Shown: positions 33,861-41,536 of the stretch, piece after piece
Layout: each line of letters begins with the position of its first letter
Numbering within the stretch: position 1 is the stretch's first letter
Translations under genes and position numbers: made by a program
Source of the DNA: CBDFLS01 sp965249185
GTDB taxonomy: Bacteria; Chloroflexota; Dehalococcoidia; Lucifugimonadales; Australimonadaceae
Length of the DNA stretch: 64,000 nucleotides
Reading direction: 5' to 3'
Assembly: GCA_965249185.1 (NCBI GenBank)
Contig: CBDFLS010000002.1
Span: 1,426,001 to 1,490,000, forward strand
Notes under the pieces: generated by a model
What the model saw: only the letters and a program-made list of their open reading frames with translations
Databases searched by the model: none
What the model was told of the DNA's origin: nothing

Positions 33861-35206
33861 CTATGGTTTCTCGATGCGGCCTACGAACAGGATCGCGTCC
33901 GTCGCACTGTCCCGGATCAAGAAGAGAAAGGACCTATCGACCGTTACCTCGATCGGCGGGTCTGCCGGCCCTGACACCTCCTTTGCTACTACAGCGGTGG
34001 CAGCTGCTGCCTCTGTGCCCTCTTCCTCCACTAGCACGAACGCCTTGTGTATGACAGCCGAGATGAACGGGTTGCCACCATCGCCGGGACATCCACTTAT
34101 CCCCATGCCCGAAAGGTTCGCCTTCCTCCAGTCGAAGGCGTCGGGCATCCCCATCGCCTTGAGGGTGTCGACCAGCTTGAACTTCGATTCGAACTCGAAC
34201 TTCGGCATGGTCAGTGAGACCTGCCTGTACTCTATGCCATTCGTAACATCGCTAACGATGTCGGCGTCCAGCGACTCCTCGAACTCCCTGAAGCGGCCTT
34301 CGTCCGGCAACAGAATGATCATTGATAACTCTTCGCCGTCATAGGGAAGCTCCACAGCCTGATATCCCTCGCCACTCGCATACCCGAACTTCTCCGTCTG
34401 ACTCATCATCGGCACGGTGACTGTGCCGCCATCGAGTAGATGGAACTGCCGATCGCGCGTGTTCCTATCCTTGAATTGGTGGAGCCAAGCGGCGTTGAAG
34501 TAGATGGCGTTGGTGAGAACCATAACCGTGGATGGCTCGATCACACCTTCCGGGATGAGGTCTTCGATCCTCTCCTCTGTCTGATCACTGATCCAGTCGT
34601 TGATGATCACCCGCGACACTTCAGGCGACTCCAGGAAGTCCAGAATCCTTACGCCTGCACCGTAGCTCTGGGCCAGTGCGTCCAAGAACCCAGGAGCGAA
34701 CGTGCAGCCGTCCTGTCCCCAGACGGCATTGACTATGTTCAACCTGAACCCTTCATCATCTTTGCCCTGTGCGCCTTCGCCACGGGACGCGAGCTCCGTG
34801 TCTAGAGCGTTGAACGCGGGGTGCAGGTTGTCTTGGGAAAGGAGGTAGCGGAGCGTATCCGCCATCTGCCTCTCCATCTCTCCCTTTGCCCCAGCATAGT
34901 CATGGCAAGAGCTAGGGAGGTGCTGTAGGGGGAGTAGAAGAGGTTACCGTCTGCGCCTCTGAGGTTCTGGTACAGGTCGAAGGCGAATTCGCTGTTCCCT
35001 CTGACCAGATCCGCCAGATGAGCATCTTCCACGGCCGCTGGCATGGCTCGCTCTTTATCTGAGCGCAGCTCATCCGACACAGTGGGAACATTTGGTTCCA
35101 GGCTAGCTTCAGGTCCAGAGTTGCCGCACGCTGTGGCGGTCACCATCAGCAGAGCGAACAGCCCGCCAATGATGCTGATGCTTGATATTTCCATTCTCTG
35201 TCTCAA
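33861..35206 (-). pseudogene. Serpin, lipoprotein, copy 2, with one frameshift
   Basis: The N-terminal part (MRQRMEISSISIIGGLFALL... with an ATACG lipobox, then NLFYSPYSTSLALAMT) and the body (YAGAKGEMERQMADTL... to ILFVGRIEKP) lie in two frames. The shift is near 34899-34902, where copy 1 has ACCTAT and this copy has ACTAT, one C short. Repaired, the protein would be about 448 residues and colinear with copy 1. Its hinge EEGTEAAAATAVVA is inhibitory-like and the predicted P1-P1' pair is Val-Ser, unlike copy 1. If the missing base is a sequence error, the gene is intact. Confidence 0.85.
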
Positions 35207-35235
35207 GTGGACACTCCTTTGGTGTTAGACTTTAG

Positions 35236-36748
35236 CCCACATTTCCCAGATCAGCCGCGTGGGTGCGTCGTAATCCGGTGAGAGTGCTGCCTATTTGAGC
35301 CGCCTACCTGGGCATTATGGGCAGTGTGGGTGCTAGACTGGCCGAGCTAGCGGGTCTAGTTCTGGACACCGCAATCTCGCTGGAGGCACCCAATGGGTGA
35401 AAGCTCCGACACCCCTTTGAAGCTCCAATTCGACCGCAGAGTCCGCCTGGATTTTCGTGGCGCTACCATCACCTCGGACGCCGGACTCCTGGCATGCCGC
35501 GAGCTTGATGCCGCTCTGGGGCTCACAGAGACAGCCAACGATTATATCCATGAAAGCCGCACCGGCCGCAATGTGCAACACCCGCTGTTGCCCTTGCTCA
35601 GACAATCGGTGTATAGCCGTCTCGCTGGCTACGAGGACACCAACGACGCTGAACGGCTTGCCCAAGACCCGGCTATGCGTGTCATCGTCGGGTGGCAAGG
35701 TACTGATAAGCAGGCAGCCAGCACCAATACTATGAGCCGATTTGAGACTGAGGTGTTAACCGAAGAGGAAAACCTGGATGGGCTTGCGCGCCTGAATGTT
35801 GAGTGGGTGGACAGGGCCATGGCCCAGACATCTCACCAGCGAGTTATCCTAGACATGGACAGCTCTGAAAGCCCGGTGCATGGGCAGCAAGAGGGAGTCG
35901 CCTACAACGGCCACTTCGAGTCCGTATGTTATCACCCGCTCTTCCTGTTCAACCATTTCGGAGATTGCGAAGGTGCAATGCTTCGCCCGGGCAACGTCCA
36001 CAGCGCTGAGCGGTGGCGGGAGGTTCTGGAGCCAGTCGTGAAGCGATACCAGGAGAAAGGAGTTCGGCTGCTGTTCCGGGCCGATGCTGCCTTTGCCAAG
36101 CCCGAGGTGTACGAGTACCTGGAGTCAAGGGACACTGGCTACGCTATGCGGCTTCCGGCCAACGAGGTATTACAAGGAAACATCCGGCACCTGCTGAAGC
36201 GGCCCGTGGGCAGGCCGCCTAAAGCCTGCCCTGAGCCTGTCGAAGGGAAGCCCGTAGTCCGGTATCACGACTTCGTTTACCAGGCCCAGAGCTGGGACAT
36301 TCCCCGGCGTGTGGTCGCCAAGGTGGAGTGGCGCCAGGGTGAGCTATTCCCGAGGGTCGGGTTCGTCGTCACCAACCTCAACCTACCGCCGGCAGGCGTA
36401 ACCCACTTCTACAACGGGCGGGGCACGGCCGAGCAGTGGATCAAGGAAGGTAAATACGCCCTGAACTGGACGCGGCTCTCGTGTCACAGGTTCGTTGCTA
36501 ACCAGGTGAGGCTGTGGCTGTTTGTGCTGGCCTACAACCTGGGCAACTTCATGAGAAGGCTGACTTTGCCAGAGTCAGTGAAACACTGGTCACTGCGAAG
36601 CGTGCAGACCAAGCTCATCAAGATGGGTGGACGTCTGGTGCGGCATGCCAGGAGGTTGGTGTTTCAGCTTGCTGAGGTGGCAGTGTCCCGGGAGGTATTC
36701 CGGCAAGTGTTGGAGCGTATCGCCGGGCTCCATCCAGCACCAGGGTAG
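35236..36748 (+). mobile_element. IS1380-type insertion sequence, copy 1
   Basis: The left end is placed at CCCACATTTCCC (35236) because homology with the remnant at 48555-48865 begins there. The transposase follows after about 150 bases of leader. No matching GGGAAATGTGGG right end is seen between 36748 and the cyclase fragment, so the right end is either diverged or lost; the end given is that of the transposase. Confidence 0.7.
35393..36748 (+). CDS. IS1380-family transposase carrying an in-frame CPEPVEG repeat insert
   Basis: A 451-residue DDE transposase. N-terminal FRGATITSDAGLLACRELDAALGL, the first acidic segment VILDMDSSESPVHGQQEGVAYNGH, LLFRADAAFAKPEVYEYLE, and the C-terminal TAEQWIKEGKYALNWTRLSCHRFVANQVRLWLFVLAYNLGNF with its Glu and YNLG are the IS1380 hallmarks. 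After GRPPKA the protein contains CPEPVEG, the translation of the common CCTGAGCCTGTCGAAGG palindromic repeat (36230-36246), inserted without breaking the frame. The gene reads through intact. Confidence 0.92.
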   Translation: MGESSDTPLKLQFDRRVRLDFRGATITSDAGLLACRELDAALGLTETANDYIHESRTGRNVQHPLLPLLRQSVYSRLAGYEDTNDAERLAQDPAMRVIVGWQGTDKQAASTNTMSRFETEVLTEEENLDGLARLNVEWVDRAMAQTSHQRVILDMDSSESPVHGQQEGVAYNGHFESVCYHPLFLFNHFGDCEGAMLRPGNVHSAERWREVLEPVVKRYQEKGVRLLFRADAAFAKPEVYEYLESRDTGYAMRLPANEVLQGNIRHLLKRPVGRPPKACPEPVEGKPVVRYHDFVYQAQSWDIPRRVVAKVEWRQGELFPRVGFVVTNLNLPPAGVTHFYNGRGTAEQWIKEGKYALNWTRLSCHRFVANQVRLWLFVLAYNLGNFMRRLTLPESVKHWSLRSVQTKLIKMGGRLVRHARRLVFQLAEVAVSREVFRQVLERIAGLHPAPG

Positions 36749-36932
36749 CGATTATCCTTGAGGTCATCAGAGGTGAAGAGAGGCAACCAAGGGCGAGGTG
36801 CGCGCCCGGAGGAGTTTGAAGGGAGTGCAAACGTGGTGAAAGCCACCTCCGCTGCCTGGGGCCGCTAACTCACCACGCCGAGAGATGGTTTTGTGCGCTT
36901 GATTGGATGGTTGACGGCATCCGTGACTGATA

Positions 36933-37637
36933 CTACGATGGCTCTCGTCGAGGATGGTGCGTTGCTTGGACCCAGGCAGCTTGATATGGGTAATTCCGGC
37001 TGAAACTGGTTAGCTGGACGGGCAAGTTGTGAGGACGGGCTTCCAAAGAGTTGAGGGCCGGGAATTCTGCGGGCAGGTCGGGGTGAATAAGCTGAAACAC
37101 TTGCTCGGGATGCTGCAAATCCTTGAGACGGTGGGATCCCATATCGCGCAAGCCGGCACCGGCCGGCATCGTATCTTGCACCAACCGAGCCGTTGCCTGT
37201 GAAAGAAGGACCTGGCCCCCGTGAGCGATACCTCTTAGGCGGGCGCAGCGGTTGACGGCGATTCCGTAGTAATCATGGTCGCGCAACTCTGACTCACCAG
37301 TATGAACAGCCATGCGGACACGAATCGCGATATCGGTGGGCCAAGGTTCATGGACGATGGCCAGCTGACTGGCTAAAGCAGCCGCGACCGCATCCGAAGC
37401 CCGGACGAACACCGAAAAGATACTGTCCCCTCCGCCCCGGCTCTTGATGACTATGCCGTTATGTCCTTCTACGATGGAGCCCAGTAGGGCGTCATGGCTT
37501 GCTAAAGCTGCCTTCATGGATTCGGGGTGTTGCTGCCAAAGCCGTGTGCTGCCCTCGATATCGGAAAAAAGGAAGGTTATAGTTCCAGTGGGTAGTTGCT
37601 GTGTCAAATTCGAATCTTCCCGGACTTCTCCTATCAA
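36933..37637 (-). CDS. N-terminal fragment of an adenylate/guanylate cyclase-domain regulator
   Basis: A 234-residue frame with a class III cyclase domain: TITFLFSDIEGSTRLWQQHPE (first metal Asp), VIKSRGGGDSIFSVFVRASDAVAAAL (second metal Asp), IRVRMAVHTGE, YYGIAVNRCARLRGIAHGGQVLLS, and LPVQLTSF at the end. In the large regulators of this type LPVQLTSF is followed by IGREREI and a P-loop/TPR region; here the frame departs at SRNYPYQ and stops soon after. So the signalling ATPase part is missing and the gene is probably a leftover beside the IS1380 element. Start uncertain (TTG 37637). RGGGDS differs from the usual RGEGDS. Confidence 0.75.
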   Translation of the reverse strand: MIGEVREDSNLTQQLPTGTITFLFSDIEGSTRLWQQHPESMKAALASHDALLGSIVEGHNGIVIKSRGGGDSIFSVFVRASDAVAAALASQLAIVHEPWPTDIAIRVRMAVHTGESELRDHDYYGIAVNRCARLRGIAHGGQVLLSQATARLVQDTMPAGAGLRDMGSHRLKDLQHPEQVFQLIHPDLPAEFPALNSLEARPHNLPVQLTSFSRNYPYQAAWVQATHHPRREPS

Positions 37638-37817
37638 ATCGTGGCAGCGGACGCATCGTTTGCCTACCGCCTGCGTAGAATCTTACTACTAGTTAGCCAC
37701 GCACGCAGAGCGCCCCTGCATCGCTCGTGTTCATGGTGGAGATGGGGGAGCGTCGAACTCCCCGTTCGGTAAACAGCACCTCGATAGGCTTAGGCTGCAA
37801 CACGCTCAGGCGGGCCC

Positions 37818-38111
37818 TCAGCCGAGGGCCCTGTCCAGCCCCTCGTTCAGCCGCCTCTGAAGCTCACCCTCAAACATCCGGGCCAGCAGCGGGAGACCCA
37901 TCTCCACGGTAACAGCGGTGTCGGTGACCGTCATGTTGCCCGAGAGCTTCATTCCCCTGGCGCTGAACGAAAACTCCAACGTGTCGTCGTGCCACGCCTG
38001 CTCCACCTCGGTGAGTTGGCCGCTGTACTCTTGCGGCATCCGGGCGAGAAACGCGTCCAGCCGCTGGATGGCATCCTGTTTGGTGAGGCCATGTTCGCGC
38101 GTCATCTTCAT
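37818..38111 (-). CDS. PHA granule-region (polyhydroxyalkanoic acid system) family protein
   Basis: A 97-residue cytosolic protein. The pattern MTREHGLTKQDAIQRLDAFL ... WHDDTLEFSFSARGMKLSGNMTVTDTAVTVEMGLPLLARMFEGELQRRLNEGLDRALG matches the putative PHA_gran_rgn family (PF09650), small proteins of unknown function first noted near polyhydroxyalkanoate genes. No phasin or PHA synthase is seen in the window. Its ATG overlaps the hisA stop (38108-38111), so it is translated from the hisA message. Confidence 0.8.
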   Translation of the reverse strand: MKMTREHGLTKQDAIQRLDAFLARMPQEYSGQLTEVEQAWHDDTLEFSFSARGMKLSGNMTVTDTAVTVEMGLPLLARMFEGELQRRLNEGLDRALG

Positions 38112-38839
38112 GGGTTATCCACCGCCTCCAGCGCCTCGGCCAGGGTGAACGCGCCGGCGTAGAGGCCGCTGCCGACTATGGCACCTTCGATCCCCAGGTC
38201 CGCCAGGCGCTTCATGTGGTCCAGGCTGCCGATCCCGCCCGACGCCACAATGGCGGCCCCCAGCGCTATGCCCTTACGGACCATGGCCGCGATGGCGCCG
38301 TAGTTGGGGCCTTGCAGCGTGCCGTCGCGGGCGATGTCGGTGTAGATGAACCGGGCCACGCCCAGGGCGGCCATGCGCGCCAGCAGCTCCTCGGCCCGCA
38401 CCGAGGACTGCTCCCTCCAGCCGCGGACCGCCACCAGGCCGTCGCGGGCGTCCAGGCCCACCACCACCCGGTGCGCTCCATGGGTGGCGACGGCCCGCTC
38501 CACCAGCGCCGGATTCTCCAGTGCCGCGGAGCCCAATACGATACGCTCCACGCCCGTGGCCAGGGCGCTGTCGATAAGCTCCACGGTGCGGAGGCCGCCG
38601 CCGGTCTGCACCGGGACCCCGACCGCCTGGACGATCCGCCGCCACGCCTCCAGGTGGGCAGGAGCACCGGTGGCCGCGCCGTCCAGGTCCACCACGTGGA
38701 GCCGGGGAGCGCCGGTGCGCTCGAAATCGCGCGCCACACCCACCGGATCGTCGGAGTAGACGGTCTCGCGCTCGTAGTCGCCCTGGTACAAGCGCACGAC
38801 ACGCCCACCCCGCAGGTCTATGGCCGGTATCACTTCCAC
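38108..38839 (-). CDS. hisA: Phosphoribosylformimino-5-aminoimidazole carboxamide ribotide isomerase
   Basis: A 243-residue TIM-barrel isomerase of histidine synthesis. EVIPAIDLRGGRVVRLYQGDY with the first catalytic Asp, LHVVDLDGA, VQTGGGLRT, VVVGLDARDGLVAVRGW, FIYTDIARDGTLQGPN (second catalytic Asp) and IVASGGIGSLDH are as in HisA. GTG 38839 is chosen because it gives the usual N-terminus and has GGAGCGG upstream; the frame upstream to 38965 is not family-like. HisH lies about 2 kb away and hisF, hisIE 12 kb away, so the pathway is dispersed. Followed by the coupled PHA-region gene. Confidence 0.94.
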   Translation of the reverse strand: MEVIPAIDLRGGRVVRLYQGDYERETVYSDDPVGVARDFERTGAPRLHVVDLDGAATGAPAHLEAWRRIVQAVGVPVQTGGGLRTVELIDSALATGVERIVLGSAALENPALVERAVATHGAHRVVVGLDARDGLVAVRGWREQSSVRAEELLARMAALGVARFIYTDIARDGTLQGPNYGAIAAMVRKGIALGAAIVASGGIGSLDHMKRLADLGIEGAIVGSGLYAGAFTLAEALEAVDNP

Positions 38840-39056
38840 TGGTCCGCTCCGCCGCTGGCCCCGAGGCCGCCACTCCATCATACAGAAGAGCCGAGCGGAG
38901 GTCAGCGCCAGGAGGTCCGGGAATGAGCCCAATGCGGCTTGTGCGCCACGCGTTGACCGCCGCATATGGCGCGGCTAGAATCCCAGCAACCGATATCGGG
39001 CCCGGCGGTCGTCGCCGGTGAAGAAGCCCGCGAAGGCTTGGGAGAAGGAGGGTGCC

Positions 39057-39422
39057 ATGGCACAATCACTGGTCATGCACATAGACGATGCGCTCTGGTC
39101 CTATGGGGGGGCGGACCGGCCGGATGAGTTTGGCGACCAATTGATTGGCGACCGGGAGAAGGGCCCGTGGATCCTCGTCGTCAGCCTGCCGCCCGGCCAC
39201 GTCATTGCGCCCCACCGCCACAACGCGGACCAGGTGAGGTACATCATAAACGGGGAGATAACCACGGATGGCCGGATCCATGGCCCGGGCACCGTTTACT
39301 ACACGGACCGGAGGACGGACTATAGCTTCATCGCCGGCCCCGAGGGGGTCAGGTATTTAGCCGCTTTTTCGGGCCCAACCGGGTACAAGAGTCCGGGGAA
39401 AGAGGAGCGGATAACGTCCTAG
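39057..39422 (+). CDS. Small cupin-domain protein, first of three
   Basis: A 121-residue single-domain cupin. Motif 1 reads PGHVIAPHRHNADQVRYIINGE: His-His are kept, but the usual Glu is Gln (DQV). Motif 2 region PGTVYYTDRRTDYSFIAGPEGVRYL has a Tyr/Thr in place of the usual His. Metal binding may thus be altered. Start ATG 39057 follows AAGGAGGG. Shares the opening M-x-x-SL-MHIDxAxW and the GDREKGPW segment with the next two genes, showing recent duplication. Confidence 0.85.
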   Translation: MAQSLVMHIDDALWSYGGADRPDEFGDQLIGDREKGPWILVVSLPPGHVIAPHRHNADQVRYIINGEITTDGRIHGPGTVYYTDRRTDYSFIAGPEGVRYLAAFSGPTGYKSPGKEERITS

Positions 39423-39469
39423 TGAGCGCAGCGGATAACGCCCCAACGGGCGTATCAAAGGAAGCTATC

Positions 39470-39817
39470 ATGGGCGAATCGCTGATCATGCACATAGACC
39501 ATGCGCCGTGGATTCACGGAGGGCCCGGCCAGCCGGGCGAGGAGTACAATCAGCAGCTCATCGGAGACCGGGAGAAGGGCCCGTGGATCAATATCATCAC
39601 CCTGGACCCGGGCAGAGTCGCGCCGCCCCACAGCCACAGCCAGGATGAGGTCATCTACATTGTGGAGGGTGAGTTGGACATGGGCGACAGGGTCTGCGGT
39701 CTGGGCACGGTGCTTTTCATAGAGCGGGATACGGAGTACGGCTTCGTGACCGGCCCCAAAGGGGTCCGGTTCCTGAATCTCCGGCCGGGCGCGTCGCGGT
39801 TCTCAGCGGGCGAGTGA
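39470..39817 (+). CDS. Small cupin-domain protein, second of three
   Basis: A 115-residue cupin. Motif 1 PGRVAPPHSHSQDEVIYIVEGE has the full His-His-Glu set. Start ATG 39470 (MGESLIMHIDHAPW) follows AAAGGAAG; the upstream frame beginning at 39422 overlaps the first cupin's stop by one base and is less likely. QQLIGDREKGPWINIITLDPG ties it to the first and third genes. Substrate unknown; the N-terminal MHIDxAPWxHGGPGQ box is shared by copies 2 and 3. Confidence 0.86.
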   Translation: MGESLIMHIDHAPWIHGGPGQPGEEYNQQLIGDREKGPWINIITLDPGRVAPPHSHSQDEVIYIVEGELDMGDRVCGLGTVLFIERDTEYGFVTGPKGVRFLNLRPGASRFSAGE

Positions 39818-39881
39818 GACCCGTTCCAGGACCGCGGGGCCGGCCGTTGAAGTTAATGGACGAATCTGAAAGGAGGCTACT

Positions 39882-40268
39882 ATGGGAAGGTCGCTGATTA
39901 TGCACATCGATGAGGCGCCCTGGGTCCACGGGGGCCCGGGCCAGGCGGGGACCTTCGGCGAGCAGCTCGTCGGAGACCTTGAGCAGGGTCCGTGGGTGCT
40001 GGTCCTCAGCATCGAGCCGGACCACACCGCCGCGCCCCACAGTCACAACCAGGACGAGACCCTCTACGTGCTGGAAGGCGAGATGACCTTCGGAGGCCGG
40101 AAGTGCGGGCCGGGGACGGTCATCCATTTGGAGAAGGAGACGGAGTACAGCTTCACCTCCGGTCCCAAGGGGGTCCGGTTCCTGAACGTCCGCCACGGGC
40201 CCGCCAGCTACAAGGCGCGCGGCGGAGAGTGGCTGGACGAGAAGAAGTGGGTGGAGGAGCACCGCTAG
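39882..40268 (+). CDS. Small cupin-domain protein, third of three
   Basis: A 128-residue cupin. Motif 1 PDHTAAPHSHNQDETLYVLEGEMTFGGR has His-His-Glu intact; the last part (GPKGVRFLNVRHGPASYKARGGEWLDEKKWVEE) is longer than in copies 1 and 2. ATG 39882 has AAAGGAGGC upstream. The three genes are spaced 47 and 64 bases apart, same strand, each with its own ribosome-binding site, so they probably form one transcript. Confidence 0.86.
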   Translation: MGRSLIMHIDEAPWVHGGPGQAGTFGEQLVGDLEQGPWVLVLSIEPDHTAAPHSHNQDETLYVLEGEMTFGGRKCGPGTVIHLEKETEYSFTSGPKGVRFLNVRHGPASYKARGGEWLDEKKWVEEHR

Positions 40269-40310
40269 GCTTGCTTCGCGCCATGGGCCCGCGGTCGCGA
40301 GCCCCCGCGC

Positions 40311-40943
40311 CTATGTGGTCGCCGGCGGTTGGCGCTGCACCACGTGGCGCACGAAGTTGTCGTACAGCTTGAGCCCGAGCGGACCGCTCTTCTCCGGGTG
40401 AAACTGGGTGGCCACCAGGTTCCCGGTGGCCGCCACGCTGCAGAACTCCACGCCGTAGCTCGTGGCGCCCACCACCGGCTCGGGCCCCGCCGGGGCCGCG
40501 TAATAGCTGTGGACGAAGTAGAAGTAGCTGTCCTGGGGCACGTCCTGAAACACCGGGTGCTCCTTCGCCAGATGGACGGTATTCCACCCCATGTGGGGCA
40601 CCTTCTGCCCCGTTGGCAGCTTGCGAACGACGCCGGGCAGCACTTCCAGGCACCGCGTGTCGCCCTCCTCCGACCACTCCATGAGGAGCTGGAGCCCCAG
40701 GCATACGCCGAAGAAGGGCTTCCGTTGAGCGATGGCCTGGCGGATGGCGTCGGCCAAGCCGGTCCGCTCCAGCGCGGCCATGGCGGGCGGCGAGGCGCCC
40801 TGGCCTGGGAAGACCACCGCAGGCGCGGCGCTCACCGCGTGAGGATCGTCGGTGATGACCGCCTGGTGTCCCAGCCGCTCAAAGGCCTTCTGCACGCTGC
40901 GCAGGTTGCCCGCGCCGTAGTCGACGATGACGATGGGTTCCAC
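40311..40943 (-). CDS. hisH: Imidazole glycerol phosphate synthase, glutamine amidotransferase subunit
   Basis: A 210-residue class I glutaminase that feeds ammonia to HisF (encoded at 51770-52603). VIVDYGAGNLRSVQKAFERLG at the N-terminus, the oxyanion/P-G-x-G motif VVFPGQGA, the catalytic Cys in FFGVCLGLQLLM (near residue 84), and the His-Glu pair in ATQFHPEKSG near the C-terminus are all present. A TAGAAT box at 40950-40955 is only about seven bases from the ATG, pointing to a leaderless or near-leaderless message. Confidence 0.95.
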   Translation of the reverse strand: MEPIVIVDYGAGNLRSVQKAFERLGHQAVITDDPHAVSAAPAVVFPGQGASPPAMAALERTGLADAIRQAIAQRKPFFGVCLGLQLLMEWSEEGDTRCLEVLPGVVRKLPTGQKVPHMGWNTVHLAKEHPVFQDVPQDSYFYFVHSYYAAPAGPEPVVGATSYGVEFCSVAATGNLVATQFHPEKSGPLGLKLYDNFVRHVVQRQPPATT

Positions 40944-40949
40944 CCACCC

Positions 40950-40955
40950 ATTCTA
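40950..40955 (-). promoter_or_regulatory. Predicted -10 element of hisH, abutting the repeat array
   Basis: TAGAAT on the minus strand, immediately followed upstream by the first GCAGGG palindrome (40956-40971). The distance to the hisH ATG leaves room for almost no leader. Confidence 0.45.
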
Positions 40956-41527
40956 GCAGGGCGCGCCCTGCACCTACATGCGGGTCCCGTTTCGTCGGTG
41001 ACTACAAGCGCTGCTGAGTCCGCGCCGTGGCGCTGGCAGGGCTCGCCCTGCACCCACATGCGGGCCCCGTTTCGTCGGTGACTACAAGCGCCGCTGAGTC
41101 CGCGCCGTGGCGCTGAGGCAGGGTTCACCCTGCACCCATGTGCGGGTCCCGGTTCGTCCGTGACTACAAGCGCTGCTGAGTCCGCGCCGCGGCGTTGAGG
41201 CAGGGTTCACTCTGCACCCACGTGCGGGTCCCGGTTCGTCCGTGACTACAAGCGCTGCTGAGTCCGCGCCGTGGCGTTGAGGCAGGGTTCACCCTGCACC
41301 CACGTGCGAGTCCCGGTTCGTCCGTGACTACAAGCGCTGCTGAGTCCGCGCCGTGGCGTTGAGGCAGGGTTCACCCTGCACCCACGTGCGAGTCCCGGTT
41401 CGTCCGTGATGGCAGGCGCTGCTGAGTCCGCGCCGTGGCGCTGAGGCAGGGTTCACCCTGCACCCACGTGCGAGTCTCGGTCGTCCGTGGAGGCGGGCGC
41501 TGCTTAGTCCGCGCCGTGGCGCTGAGG
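40956..41527. repeat. Seven-unit tandem array of an 80-82 bp repeat with an internal palindrome
   Basis: Units start at 40956, 41036, 41118, 41200, 41282, 41364 and 41446, i.e. spacings of 80, 82, 82, 82, 82 and 82. Each unit opens with the palindrome GCAGGG-N4-CCCTGC (consensus GCAGGGTTCACCCTGC), continues CACCCACGTGCGAGTCCCGG, TTCGTCCGTGACTACAAGCG, CTGCTGAGTCCGCGCCGTGG and ends CGCTGAG. The whole unit is conserved, with no variable spacer, so it is not a CRISPR array. Single partial copies occur at 10728, 13518 and 47604. It fills the gap between hisH and the adenosyltransferase gene. Confidence 0.95.
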
Positions 41528-41536
41528 CGCAGCCCC

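Noticed and set aside
40956..41527. CRISPR array
   Set aside because: The full 82-bp unit is conserved with no unique spacers and no cas gene nearby.
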